Positions 1-6,229 of a stretch of DNA of 8,736 nucleotides are shown here, one piece after another. This DNA is from Gammaproteobacteria bacterium (GTDB lineage Bacteria > Pseudomonadota > Gammaproteobacteria > DSM-19610), in assembly GCA_011371465.1 (NCBI GenBank), contig DRQL01000229.1:1-8736 (forward strand), given 5' to 3'. The translations under genes and the position numbers were made by a program. The notes under the pieces are model-generated. The model did no database searches, was not told where the DNA came from, and saw only the letters and a program-made list of their open reading frames with translations. Every line of letters begins with the position of its first letter. The stretch's first letter is position 1.

Positions 1-656
1 CCCAGCGCCGATACTGCCACCGGTTTTTTATCCAGCACATGCAGAAGAATGCTGAGATCATGCGGGGCGAGGTCCCAGATGACGTTGACATCGCGCTGAA
101 AAAGACCGAGGTTGATGCGCGTGGAATCGAAATACAGTATTTCGCCCAGCTCACCGGAAGCAACCAGCCTGCGCATCATCTCCACCGCACCGGTAAACAG
201 GTAGGTGTGATCGACCATCAGCAGGCGGTCATGCTTTGCCGCTATTTCGACCAGTCTTTCCGCCTCGCGGACGCTGGTGGCCAGCGGCTTCTCCAGCAAC
301 ACATGCTTGCCGGCGCGCAGGGCTGCTGACGCGATGGAAAAATGGCTGCCTACCGGCGTGGCGATGGCGACGGCTTCTATATCCGGGTCGCCCAGCAAGG
401 CACGGTAATCGGTGGTGCCGGGTATACCCGGGAAATCTTCGCCCATACGCTTCAGCTGCACCGGATCCCGGTCTGCCACCGCCGCCATTTCGCAGTCGGC
501 AGCCCGGGAAAAATTACGTACCAGGTTTGGACCCCAGTAACCGTAACCGATCACCCCGACACGTACCGCTCGGCCGGCCTGCTCTGCGGGGAAACGCGGT
601 TCTGCGGGCGGAAAATCCAGCAGTTTTTTCGCTGCCAGTGCATTGGATTTGGACAT
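1..656 (-). CDS. Gfo/Idh/MocA family NAD(P)-dependent sugar oxidoreductase (partial, C-terminus beyond left edge)
   Basis: The reverse strand is open from an ATG at 656 to the window edge, giving 218 complete codons without a stop. After about 30 non-conserved residues, a Rossmann nucleotide-binding start reads VRVGVIGYGYWGPN (residues 31-44). The family's catalytic-lysine motif EKPLA is at 122-126, and the second domain carries the block RDVNVIWDLAPHD (188-200). These blocks resemble oxidoreductases of surface-polysaccharide clusters, such as the 3-dehydrogenases that work with a DegT-type aminotransferase to make 3-amino nucleotide sugars. The exact substrate cannot be read from the sequence. 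A GGA about nine bases before the ATG is only a weak ribosome-binding site. The gene is divergent from the FkbH gene, so it is a separate transcription unit. The missing C-terminus and the genes beyond it would help decide the sugar. The family call is firm; a role in sugar synthesis is inferred from context. Confidence 0.9.
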   Translation of the reverse strand, partial: MSKSNALAAKKLLDFPPAEPRFPAEQAGRAVRVGVIGYGYWGPNLVRNFSRAADCEMAAVADRDPVQLKRMGEDFPGIPGTTDYRALLGDPDIEAVAIATPVGSHFSIASAALRAGKHVLLEKPLATSVREAERLVEIAAKHDRLLMVDHTYLFTGAVEMMRRLVASGELGEILYFDSTRINLGLFQRDVNVIWDLAPHDLSILLHVLDKKPVAVSAL

Positions 657-796
657 AATGAATTCCGGTAACCTGTTTGCCCAAAACGAAGCAAGATGCA
701 TACCACTCCCCGGTAGCCGGAAATCCGCCAGTCCCGGTCAGGCCACTCAAAACGGTTCGGTGGATTGGTACGAATCTGGCATATTGCTTTCACGTT
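657..796. promoter_or_regulatory. Divergent intergenic region, presumed to hold promoters for both flanking genes
   Basis: These 140 bases separate the ATG of the leftward oxidoreductase from the preferred ATG of the rightward FkbH gene, so promoters for both directions are expected here by layout. I found no convincing sigma-70, sigma-54 or sigma-28 box pair. The best rightward candidates (TTGGTA at 765-770, CATATT at 780-785) do not combine with proper spacing. No riboswitch-like or attenuator structure is apparent. Confidence 0.3.
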
Positions 797-2572
797 ATGA
801 ACAGGACAGGCTCTACTACCTTAATTGATGAACAACCCGTGTTGACAGAAACCGCGCGGGAAACAGCCCTGGCCCAGGCGGATGCCGGTGTCGCAACCGC
901 CCTGGAAAAAGCCGAGTGGCAAAAGGTGCTGTTTGCGCCCCGGCCCTCCCGCTACCAGCTTGGCCTGCTGGAACCGCACTGGCCGCTGAGGACCATTCAC
1001 ATCCAGGTGCACAGGAATCAGCCTTTCGAGTTTGTCGCCGGACTGGTTCCTGCCTTTGCAGCCTATGCCGACCTGGACGTGGAATTCAGCTATTCGGCGT
1101 ACGATGACGCGCTGAATTTCCCGGCGCACGGGATCGCGGATATCGAGATCGTGTGGCTGGATTTCGATCGTTACGCCAAAAACCTGACGCCTGACGAACT
1201 GCTGGACTGGTTATTCGAACGGCTCGGGTACCTGCGCGAACGCTCCCCGGCCCGCCTGCTGGTCTGCAACTGGGCCTCGACGCAACCTGCAGCCACGAGT
1301 TTCAACCAGCAGCTGAATGCGCGTCTGGCGGGTATCGCAGATGCATCGGTCTGTGACCAGGCCAGCCTGCTGTCCAGGCTGGGCAGTGACTACTTTGACG
1401 ACCGCAATATTGCGCTGGCCGGAAGCGCACTGAGTAACGCCGCCTGCATGGAAACCGCCAGGATGTTTGGCCTGACCTGGTTACCCGCGGCGGTTCATCC
1501 ACGTCTGAAAGCCATCGTTGTCGATCTCGACCATACCCTCTACGCCGGTGTCGCCGGGGAAGACGGAATCGACCGGCTGCAACTGGAACCCGGCCACATT
1601 GAACTGCAGAAACAACTGTCCGCGCTGCAGGATTCCGGCATACTGCTCGCTGTCTGTTCCAGGAACCATCCCCGGACCGTGGACAGGCTGTTCCGGCAAC
1701 GCAGGGATTTCCCCCTGGCACTGGAGCACTTTTCCACCGTGGTTGCCAGCTGGTCTTCCAAGGTTGCGGGGTTACGCAGCATTGCCGATACCCTGTCGAT
1801 CGGGATGGATACCATCCTGTTTATCGATGACAACCCCGCTGAACTGGCTGAGGTTGCGGCAGCGTTTCCGGAAATCCACACGCTGCTGGCAGGCACAGGT
1901 CCGGCGGCCACGCACGAAGTTCTGTCCCGCTATCCACGCCTGCACCAGTGGCAGGCCCACCGGGAAGATGCACTGCGATCGGCGGATATGACCGCCAACC
2001 GGGAGCGGCGCAGGCTCCGCGACGAGACCCCGGACCGTGGCAGCTACCTGCAAGCCCTCGGCATGGAGCTGGTGTTTCACCTTAACCCGCAGCAGCTGCG
2101 CGGCCGACTGCACGAGCTGTCCGTCAAGACCAACCAGTTCAATACCGCCATGCTCCGCCTCAGTGAACACGATATTGCCGCCAGGTTTTCCGACCCGGAC
2201 TGCTTTACCATCGCTGTCGAACTCAGGGACCGTTTGTCCGAAAGCGGGGTGATTGCTGCACTGTTTGCGCACACGGAGAATGCAACGCTGGTGGTGGACG
2301 AAATCTGTATCAGCTGCCGTGCGCTGGGTCGCGAGATCGAACCGGTCATCCTGGTCGAGTCACTGCAAAAGATGATGCAGCTTGCCGCGGCCGATACCGC
2401 CACCATCAAACTGACCCGTGGACCGAAGAACGCGCCGGCGCTTGCCTGCCTTGAGACTGTTTTCCAGCCCGCCGGGCAGACCGGTCTCGACGAAACGGAG
2501 TACACCTGCAGTACGGATCGGCTGCTGAACATTCCAACCCGCGATTGCGTCCATGTACGCTGGGAGAACTAG
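797..2572 (+). CDS. FkbH-like protein (HAD subfamily IIIC phosphatase / glyceryl-ACP loading enzyme)
   Basis: FkbH-family enzymes bind 1,3-bisphosphoglycerate, remove the phosphate and pass the glyceryl unit to the phosphopantetheine thiol of an acyl carrier protein. From ATG 797 the protein is 591 residues, in keeping with long FkbH proteins that have an N-terminal domain (about 1-235). The HAD core is intact: nucleophile and acid/base in DLDHT (D243, D245), motif II VCSRN (S288), motif III lysine in SWSSK (K322) and motif IV FIDDNP (D344, D345). The C-terminal acyltransferase-like part has the family block CISCRALGR (504-512), with two cysteines that could carry the thioester. The frame stays open upstream to a TTG at 677, which would add 40 residues without typical domain sequence. 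ATG 797 is preferred although it lacks a clear Shine-Dalgarno; GTG 839 is also possible. It is the first gene of the cassette and ends 3 nt before the ACP gene. The family is secure; the acyl group made is inferred. Confidence 0.92.
   Translation: MNRTGSTTLIDEQPVLTETARETALAQADAGVATALEKAEWQKVLFAPRPSRYQLGLLEPHWPLRTIHIQVHRNQPFEFVAGLVPAFAAYADLDVEFSYSAYDDALNFPAHGIADIEIVWLDFDRYAKNLTPDELLDWLFERLGYLRERSPARLLVCNWASTQPAATSFNQQLNARLAGIADASVCDQASLLSRLGSDYFDDRNIALAGSALSNAACMETARMFGLTWLPAAVHPRLKAIVVDLDHTLYAGVAGEDGIDRLQLEPGHIELQKQLSALQDSGILLAVCSRNHPRTVDRLFRQRRDFPLALEHFSTVVASWSSKVAGLRSIADTLSIGMDTILFIDDNPAELAEVAAAFPEIHTLLAGTGPAATHEVLSRYPRLHQWQAHREDALRSADMTANRERRRLRDETPDRGSYLQALGMELVFHLNPQQLRGRLHELSVKTNQFNTAMLRLSEHDIAARFSDPDCFTIAVELRDRLSESGVIAALFAHTENATLVVDEICISCRALGREIEPVILVESLQKMMQLAAADTATIKLTRGPKNAPALACLETVFQPAGQTGLDETEYTCSTDRLLNIPTRDCVHVRWEN
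2562..2566 (+). promoter_or_regulatory. Ribosome-binding site for the ACP gene
   Basis: GGGAG lies at the end of the FkbH coding sequence, nine bases before the ACP ATG at 2576. It fixes that start and suggests the two genes are read from one message. Confidence 0.6.
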
Positions 2573-2575
2573 ACC

Positions 2576-2818
2576 ATGCATGACCCGGATATTGAAACAC
2601 TGGTAAGCGAGTGCCTCTCCCAGGTGCTGAAAAGACCGATTGAGGCCGGCACAGCGGTTGCCCGGGAGGATGACGGGAGCTGGGATTCGCTACGACACGT
2701 TGAACTGGTCTTTTTGCTGGAGGATCGCGCCGGTATCCGTTTTACCCAGGAGGAGATTACCGGCATTCGGGATTCGAGGGACATCGTTCACCTGGTTGCC
2801 GGCAAGCATGGATCATAA
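2576..2818 (+). CDS. Acyl carrier protein
   Basis: This 80-residue acidic protein has the size and helical character of a stand-alone carrier protein. The phosphopantetheine attachment block reads SWDSLRHVEL (35-44), with Ser38 of the DSL motif as the expected modified residue. The following helix (VFLLEDRAGIRFTQEEI) matches the recognition helix of ACP/PCP domains. The gene sits directly after the FkbH gene and has a good ribosome-binding site. FkbH enzymes normally use a dedicated ACP, so this is the probable acceptor of the three-carbon unit. A 4'-phosphopantetheinyl transferase four genes downstream would convert it to the holo form. The gene overlaps the next start by 11 nt. An amino-acyl or fatty-acyl cargo cannot be excluded from sequence alone. 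Confidence 0.9.
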   Translation: MHDPDIETLVSECLSQVLKRPIEAGTAVAREDDGSWDSLRHVELVFLLEDRAGIRFTQEEITGIRDSRDIVHLVAGKHGS

Positions 2819-3389
2819 TATCACCGTAAGCGGGTACTATTTCGAACTCCGCCCCGTCAGGCTGGATGATGCGGCTTTCATGATCGGTCTGCGTACAGAT
2901 CCCGAACTGGCCACCTACCTGAATCCCACGTCCGGGCGCCTGGAAGACCAGCGGGACTACCTGGAAAACTACTTTTCCACGCCGGGGGACTATTACTTTA
3001 TCGTACAGGGGAAGGCTTCCGGTGAACCGGAAGGCATGCTGGCCGTCTACGATATCGACCAGCGCTCGCAGAGCGCCGAGTGGGGCCGATGGATTCTCAG
3101 GAAGGATTCCCTCGCCGCGGTAGAAAGCGCCTGCCTGGTATACCGGGTCGGACTGGAGGAACTCGGGATGAAGGAGCTGTACTGCCGCACCGTCGCCCGC
3201 AACGAGCGCGTGGTTTCCTTCCACGACTCCTGCGGCCTTGTCCGCGCACGGGACCTGCCCGGCTATGTCCGCATAAACGGCGTCGAGCATGACTCGGTTG
3301 AACAGGTAATGAACGCCTCCATCTGGCCTTCCTGCCGTCAACAGATGGAAGCAAGAGCGCGGCAGATCGCCACCTTGCTCAACAGGTAG
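2808..3389 (+). CDS. GNAT family N-acyltransferase, PseH/RimJ-like
   Basis: From ATG 2808 the protein has 193 residues, normal for a single GNAT domain. The N-terminus has the RimJ/PseH-type pattern FELRPVRLDDAAFMIGLRTD (12-31), followed by a strand near MLAVYDID (77-84) and AEWGRWIL (90-97). The C-terminal block has CRTVARNERVVSFHDSCGL (126-144), typical of the GNAT fold's last strands. PseH N-acetylates a 4-amino nucleotide sugar in pseudaminic acid synthesis, so an amino-sugar acceptor is reasonable. The usual acyl-CoA loop R/Q-x-x-G-x-G/A is degenerate here (RKDSLAAVESA, 98-108). Beside an ACP, the donor may be acyl-ACP rather than acetyl-CoA; that is inference. The frame extends upstream to 2640, but that part is the shadow of the ACP gene. 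The 11-nt overlap with the ACP gene suggests translational coupling. Confidence 0.82.
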   Translation: MDHNITVSGYYFELRPVRLDDAAFMIGLRTDPELATYLNPTSGRLEDQRDYLENYFSTPGDYYFIVQGKASGEPEGMLAVYDIDQRSQSAEWGRWILRKDSLAAVESACLVYRVGLEELGMKELYCRTVARNERVVSFHDSCGLVRARDLPGYVRINGVEHDSVEQVMNASIWPSCRQQMEARARQIATLLNR

Positions 3390-3395
3390 ACCCGC

Positions 3396-3785
3396 ATGGA
3401 ATTTCATCACATCGGTATTGCCTGCACGGATATTGAGAAAGAATCGCGCTATCACGAACTGCTTGGCTACCGCGTGGAGTCCGGTGATTTTGTCGACCCG
3501 GCGCAGGGCGTACGCGGCCGCTTTCTCAACGGGGGCGGACCGCGGCTGGAACTGTTGTCCCCGCTGGACGGCTCCAGTACGCTTGCCCCGTGGCTGGAAG
3601 CAGGGACCAGGATGTATCATCAGGCCTACACCACGCCGGATATACACGGCAAGATCGAAGAACTGCAGTCACAGCGTGCGCGACTGATGGTTGCCCCGGT
3701 CCCCGCTGTTGCATTCGACGGGCGCCCGGTCTGCTTCCTCATGCTCCCCACCATGTCGCTCATCGAACTGATACAGGAAAAATGA
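3396..3785 (+). CDS. VOC superfamily (glyoxalase / methylmalonyl-CoA epimerase-like) protein
   Basis: This 129-residue protein has two beta-alpha-beta-beta-beta modules of the vicinal oxygen chelate fold. Module one begins EFHHIGIACTD and ends RLELLSPL; module two begins MYHQAYTTPD and ends MSLIELIQ. The expected metal ligands are all present: H5, E52, H75 and E124, the H/E/H/E set also seen in glyoxalase I. The family uses the metal to stabilise enediolate or enolate intermediates in epimerases, isomerases and lyases. Its place between an ACP/GNAT pair and a methyltransferase suggests it acts on the ACP-bound acyl group, for example by epimerising the alpha-carbon. The gene starts 6 nt after the previous stop, with AGG at 3384-3386 as ribosome-binding site. 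The fold is confident; the reaction is unknown. Confidence 0.85.
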   Translation: MEFHHIGIACTDIEKESRYHELLGYRVESGDFVDPAQGVRGRFLNGGGPRLELLSPLDGSSTLAPWLEAGTRMYHQAYTTPDIHGKIEELQSQRARLMVAPVPAVAFDGRPVCFLMLPTMSLIELIQEK

Positions 3786-3807
3786 CCATGCAGCCGGACA
3801 ACATGCC

Positions 3808-4521
3808 ATGAACAACGCGGAACAGGTGCGCCTGGATACCATTGCCCTTGACCCGAAATACGCAGAGGGCCCGAATGAATCGATGGTCGAATACTCGTTC
3901 GAGGTCTTCAGCCGCTACCTGGAAGACGGACCCACGCTGGAAATGGGGCCGGCGGAAGGCGTGATGACCCGCCATCTCGTCGAGGCCGGGTACCCGCTTA
4001 CGGTGGTTGAAGCATCCGGCCGGTTCTGTAACGACCTGAAAGCACGACACCCCGGTATCCACGTCGTGCAATCCCTGTTTGAAACCTTTTCTCCCGCACA
4101 GAAATTCACCAACATCATACTCGGTCATGTACTCGAACACGTCGAAAACCCGGCAGCCATACTCGCACGGGTAAAAGAATGGTTGGCCGAAGACGGGAGG
4201 ATTCTCGCTGCGGTCCCCAACAGCCGTTCGCTGCACCGCCAGGTCGGCGTACTGCTGGGACAGCTGCCGATAGAATCCGCCCTCAACGAAGCCGACCTGC
4301 AGCACGGACATCGCCGCGTATACGACCCGGAGAGTTTCCGGCATGAATTCATGGTCGCCGGACTGGACATCAGGGTATTTGGCGGTTACTGGCTCAAGCC
4401 GGTGTCCAATGCCCAGATAGAGGAACACTGGACCCGGGAGATGATTTCCGCATTCATGCAGCTGGGGGAACGTTACCCGGATATTGCCGCGGAGATCTAT
4501 GTCATAGCGGGTAATCCTTGA
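3808..4521 (+). CDS. Class I SAM-dependent methyltransferase
   Basis: This 237-residue protein shows the Rossmann-type methyltransferase order. Motif I is LEMGPAEG (44-51), the acidic residue closing strand beta-2 is E68 in VVEAS, and the post-motif block is ILGHVLEHVENP (104-115). AEDGRILAAVPNS precedes the C-terminal substrate region. Such proteins methylate small molecules and are frequent in sugar-modification clusters. Motif I has Gly-Pro-Ala-Glu-Gly instead of the common G-x-G-x-G, but the first Gly and the acidic residues needed for SAM are present. Likely substrates are an O-position of the ACP-bound acyl group or of a sugar. The 22-nt gap to the VOC gene has two out-of-frame ATGs and no good ribosome-binding site; no in-frame start lies close upstream of 3808. 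The gene ends at the next gene's start region. Confidence 0.88.
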   Translation: MNNAEQVRLDTIALDPKYAEGPNESMVEYSFEVFSRYLEDGPTLEMGPAEGVMTRHLVEAGYPLTVVEASGRFCNDLKARHPGIHVVQSLFETFSPAQKFTNIILGHVLEHVENPAAILARVKEWLAEDGRILAAVPNSRSLHRQVGVLLGQLPIESALNEADLQHGHRRVYDPESFRHEFMVAGLDIRVFGGYWLKPVSNAQIEEHWTREMISAFMQLGERYPDIAAEIYVIAGNP

Positions 4522-4553
4522 CCTTCCTGCCCTGCCCCCGGATGCCGGGACCC

Positions 4554-5291
4554 ATGCACCAGGAAGCGCACGTCTGGCTGGTTGTCCCGGAATCCGTGCA
4601 GGACCCGGACCAGCTGGAACAGTTCCGCTCCATCCTGTCTGACGACGAGCTGGCCCGCTACCGGCGCTTTCATTTCCCGGAAGACCGCCAGCGTTTCCTG
4701 GTTTCACACGCCATGGTTCGCCAGGTGCTTTCCGGCTATGCCAGCCTGGCCCCGGAGGAATGGCGCTTCACCCGCGCACAACACGGACGCCCTGAAATCG
4801 CCAACCCGGATACCACCGGCCTGCGCTTCAACCTCAGTCACACGCGCGGGCTGGCAGCCTGCGTGGTAACGCGCGACTGCGCCTGTGGCATCGATACCGA
4901 ACAACTGGACACACGCCATCACCTGGCCGGTATTGCGCGCCGCATGTTCTCGAGCGAAGAATACCGGCAGCTGGAGACCCTGACCGGCACAGCATTGGCC
5001 GAGGCCTTCTTTACCGGCTGGACCCTGCGCGAAGCCTTTGTCAAGGCCAGGGGCATCGGGATCTCCTACCCGACACGCAAGCTGCACTTTGACGTGAAGA
5101 ATGACCGCGCGATCCGGGTACGCTTCGAAGCGGAGCTGAACGAAGATCCCGCGCGCTGGCAATTCAGCTTACTGAAGCCTGCTGCAACGCACGTCGCCGC
5201 CGTGGCCCTGCACACGGAACCGGCATGCGAATACCGTGTCGTACAACGCTGGTTTGGCACGGATCATGACGGAAAACCGGGACCCGCATGA
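4554..5291 (+). CDS. Sfp-type 4'-phosphopantetheinyl transferase
   Basis: The enzyme transfers the phosphopantetheine arm of coenzyme A to a serine of carrier proteins. From ATG 4554 the protein has 245 residues, the usual size of the two-lobed Sfp/Gsp class. It has RFNLSHTRG (91-99) in the first lobe, the metal-binding GIDTE (D114, E116), and the second-lobe signature W156-T-L-R-E160-A-F-V-K164-A-R-G167. The signature has Arg159 where Lys is most common (WxxKEAxxK); the metal-ligand Glu160 and Lys164 are kept. Possible starts in frame are TTG 4518 (overlapping the methyltransferase stop), ATG 4542 and ATG 4554. ATG 4554 is chosen because GGGA lies just upstream and the first strand AHVWLVV begins five residues in. 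Its natural partner in this window is the ACP of the same cassette. The choice of start is uncertain; the function is not. Confidence 0.92.
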   Translation: MHQEAHVWLVVPESVQDPDQLEQFRSILSDDELARYRRFHFPEDRQRFLVSHAMVRQVLSGYASLAPEEWRFTRAQHGRPEIANPDTTGLRFNLSHTRGLAACVVTRDCACGIDTEQLDTRHHLAGIARRMFSSEEYRQLETLTGTALAEAFFTGWTLREAFVKARGIGISYPTRKLHFDVKNDRAIRVRFEAELNEDPARWQFSLLKPAATHVAAVALHTEPACEYRVVQRWFGTDHDGKPGPA

Positions 5292-5297
5292 AGCGGG
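5283..5297 (-). terminator. Possible weak terminator hairpin at the convergent junction
   Basis: CCCGC (5283-5287) pairs perfectly with GCGGG (5293-5297) around a five-base loop. The hairpin overlaps the stop codon of the phosphopantetheinyl transferase gene and lies 28 nt beyond the flgL stop. On the minus strand it is followed by TCCCGGTTTTCC, so only a four-T run is present. On the plus strand no T run follows. It may help end the flgL transcript, but the stem is short. Confidence 0.3.
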
Positions 5298-5324
5298 GCA
5301 TCCGCAGGAAAATCCGGCAGCGCC

Positions 5325-6227
5325 CTACAGGAACTTGAACAGGTTCAGGTCCTGGACCCGGATAAAGGCCTGTTGCGCCGCCTGCAGGCCCACGCTCTGG
5401 CGGTTCAGGCGACTGGCAGCCTCGGCGTAGTCCAGGTCCTCGATGGTGGACCGGGTCTGCTCCAGCTGCCCCAGCAGTCCCTCGTTGATGGAGCGCTGAC
5501 TGTCCAGTGCATTGAGACGAGCTCCGGCACCGGCCCTGAAACCGAGCATGTGCTCAACAGCCCGGTCGACCTGGGCCAGGCTGTTACTGTTGGGCGTGTT
5601 GGCTTCGAGATCGGTCGCCAGCGTTTCCAGTGTTGTGAAAATACTCTCGAACCCTCCGCTGCCATCCGCGATATCCATAAAGACCGCCTGGCCGGAATCA
5701 CCGTCGGCGATCTGCCGGGCCGGGCCGACCTGAATCTGGCGCTGGCCACTGTCGCCGGCGTAACTGAATACGCCCGGTGCAGTTTCACTGAAGGGCACGG
5801 CAAGTACCTGGAACCCGGAAAACATGAACTGTCCGTTGGCATCCTTGCGGTTGGCCAGGCCCATGACCTCCCCGGCCAGCTGGCGTATCTCGGCTGCTAT
5901 CGCAGCGCGCTGCGGGGCACCGTTGGTATCGTTAAGTGCCGCCACTGTCAGCTCCCGGACACGCTGCAGGGCATTGCCCACCGCACCCAGCGCGGAATCC
6001 TCCAGCTCCAGGCGGGCGCGCGCGGCCAGTATATTACTCTGGTATTGCTTCGTGAGTTTGGCCGATTCGGACAAGCCGACCAGCTGCGCCGCGCCGGTCG
6101 GGTCGTCGCTGGGCCGGTTAATGCGTTTCCCGGTCGAGAGCTGGTTCTGGGTTTCAAACAAACGGGCCTGCTGGTCCAGTATGGACCCGATACCCTGGTT
6201 AAACAGTTGCAGACTGCCGATGCGCAT
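5325..6227 (-). CDS. flgL: Flagellar hook-associated protein 3 (hook-filament junction protein)
   Basis: FlgL forms the second ring of the junction between hook and filament and is exported by the flagellar type III system. The 300-residue product is close to the usual length (about 300-320). The N-terminal D0/D1 coiled region starts MRIGSLQLFNQGIGSILDQQ and contains the flagellin-family block STGKRINRPSDDPTGAA (32-48). The C-terminal helix ends in ALQRL-type heptads, here LDYAEAASRLNRQSVGLQAA followed by QDLNLFKFL, typical of FlgL. There is no signal peptide, as expected for this export route. The start follows the flgK stop by 2 nt, with a strong ribosome-binding site inside the end of flgK, so translation is probably coupled. 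It ends 33 nt from the convergent phosphopantetheinyl transferase gene. Confidence 0.96.
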   Translation of the reverse strand: MRIGSLQLFNQGIGSILDQQARLFETQNQLSTGKRINRPSDDPTGAAQLVGLSESAKLTKQYQSNILAARARLELEDSALGAVGNALQRVRELTVAALNDTNGAPQRAAIAAEIRQLAGEVMGLANRKDANGQFMFSGFQVLAVPFSETAPGVFSYAGDSGQRQIQVGPARQIADGDSGQAVFMDIADGSGGFESIFTTLETLATDLEANTPNSNSLAQVDRAVEHMLGFRAGAGARLNALDSQRSINEGLLGQLEQTRSTIEDLDYAEAASRLNRQSVGLQAAQQAFIRVQDLNLFKFL

Positions 6228-6229
6228 GG

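Noticed and set aside
2640..2807. Upstream extension of the GNAT frame inside the ACP gene
   Set aside because: The extra 56 residues are the shifted-frame reading of the ACP gene and lie before the start of the GNAT domain.
2757..3647. 296-codon open frame on the minus strand opposite the GNAT and VOC genes
   Set aside because: No domain signal, and it spans two well-supported genes on the other strand.
3760..4707. 315-codon open frame on the minus strand opposite the methyltransferase and PPTase genes
   Set aside because: No recognisable domain, Pro/Gly/Arg-rich composition, and both plus-strand proteins have clear family motifs; it is a GC-driven antisense shadow.
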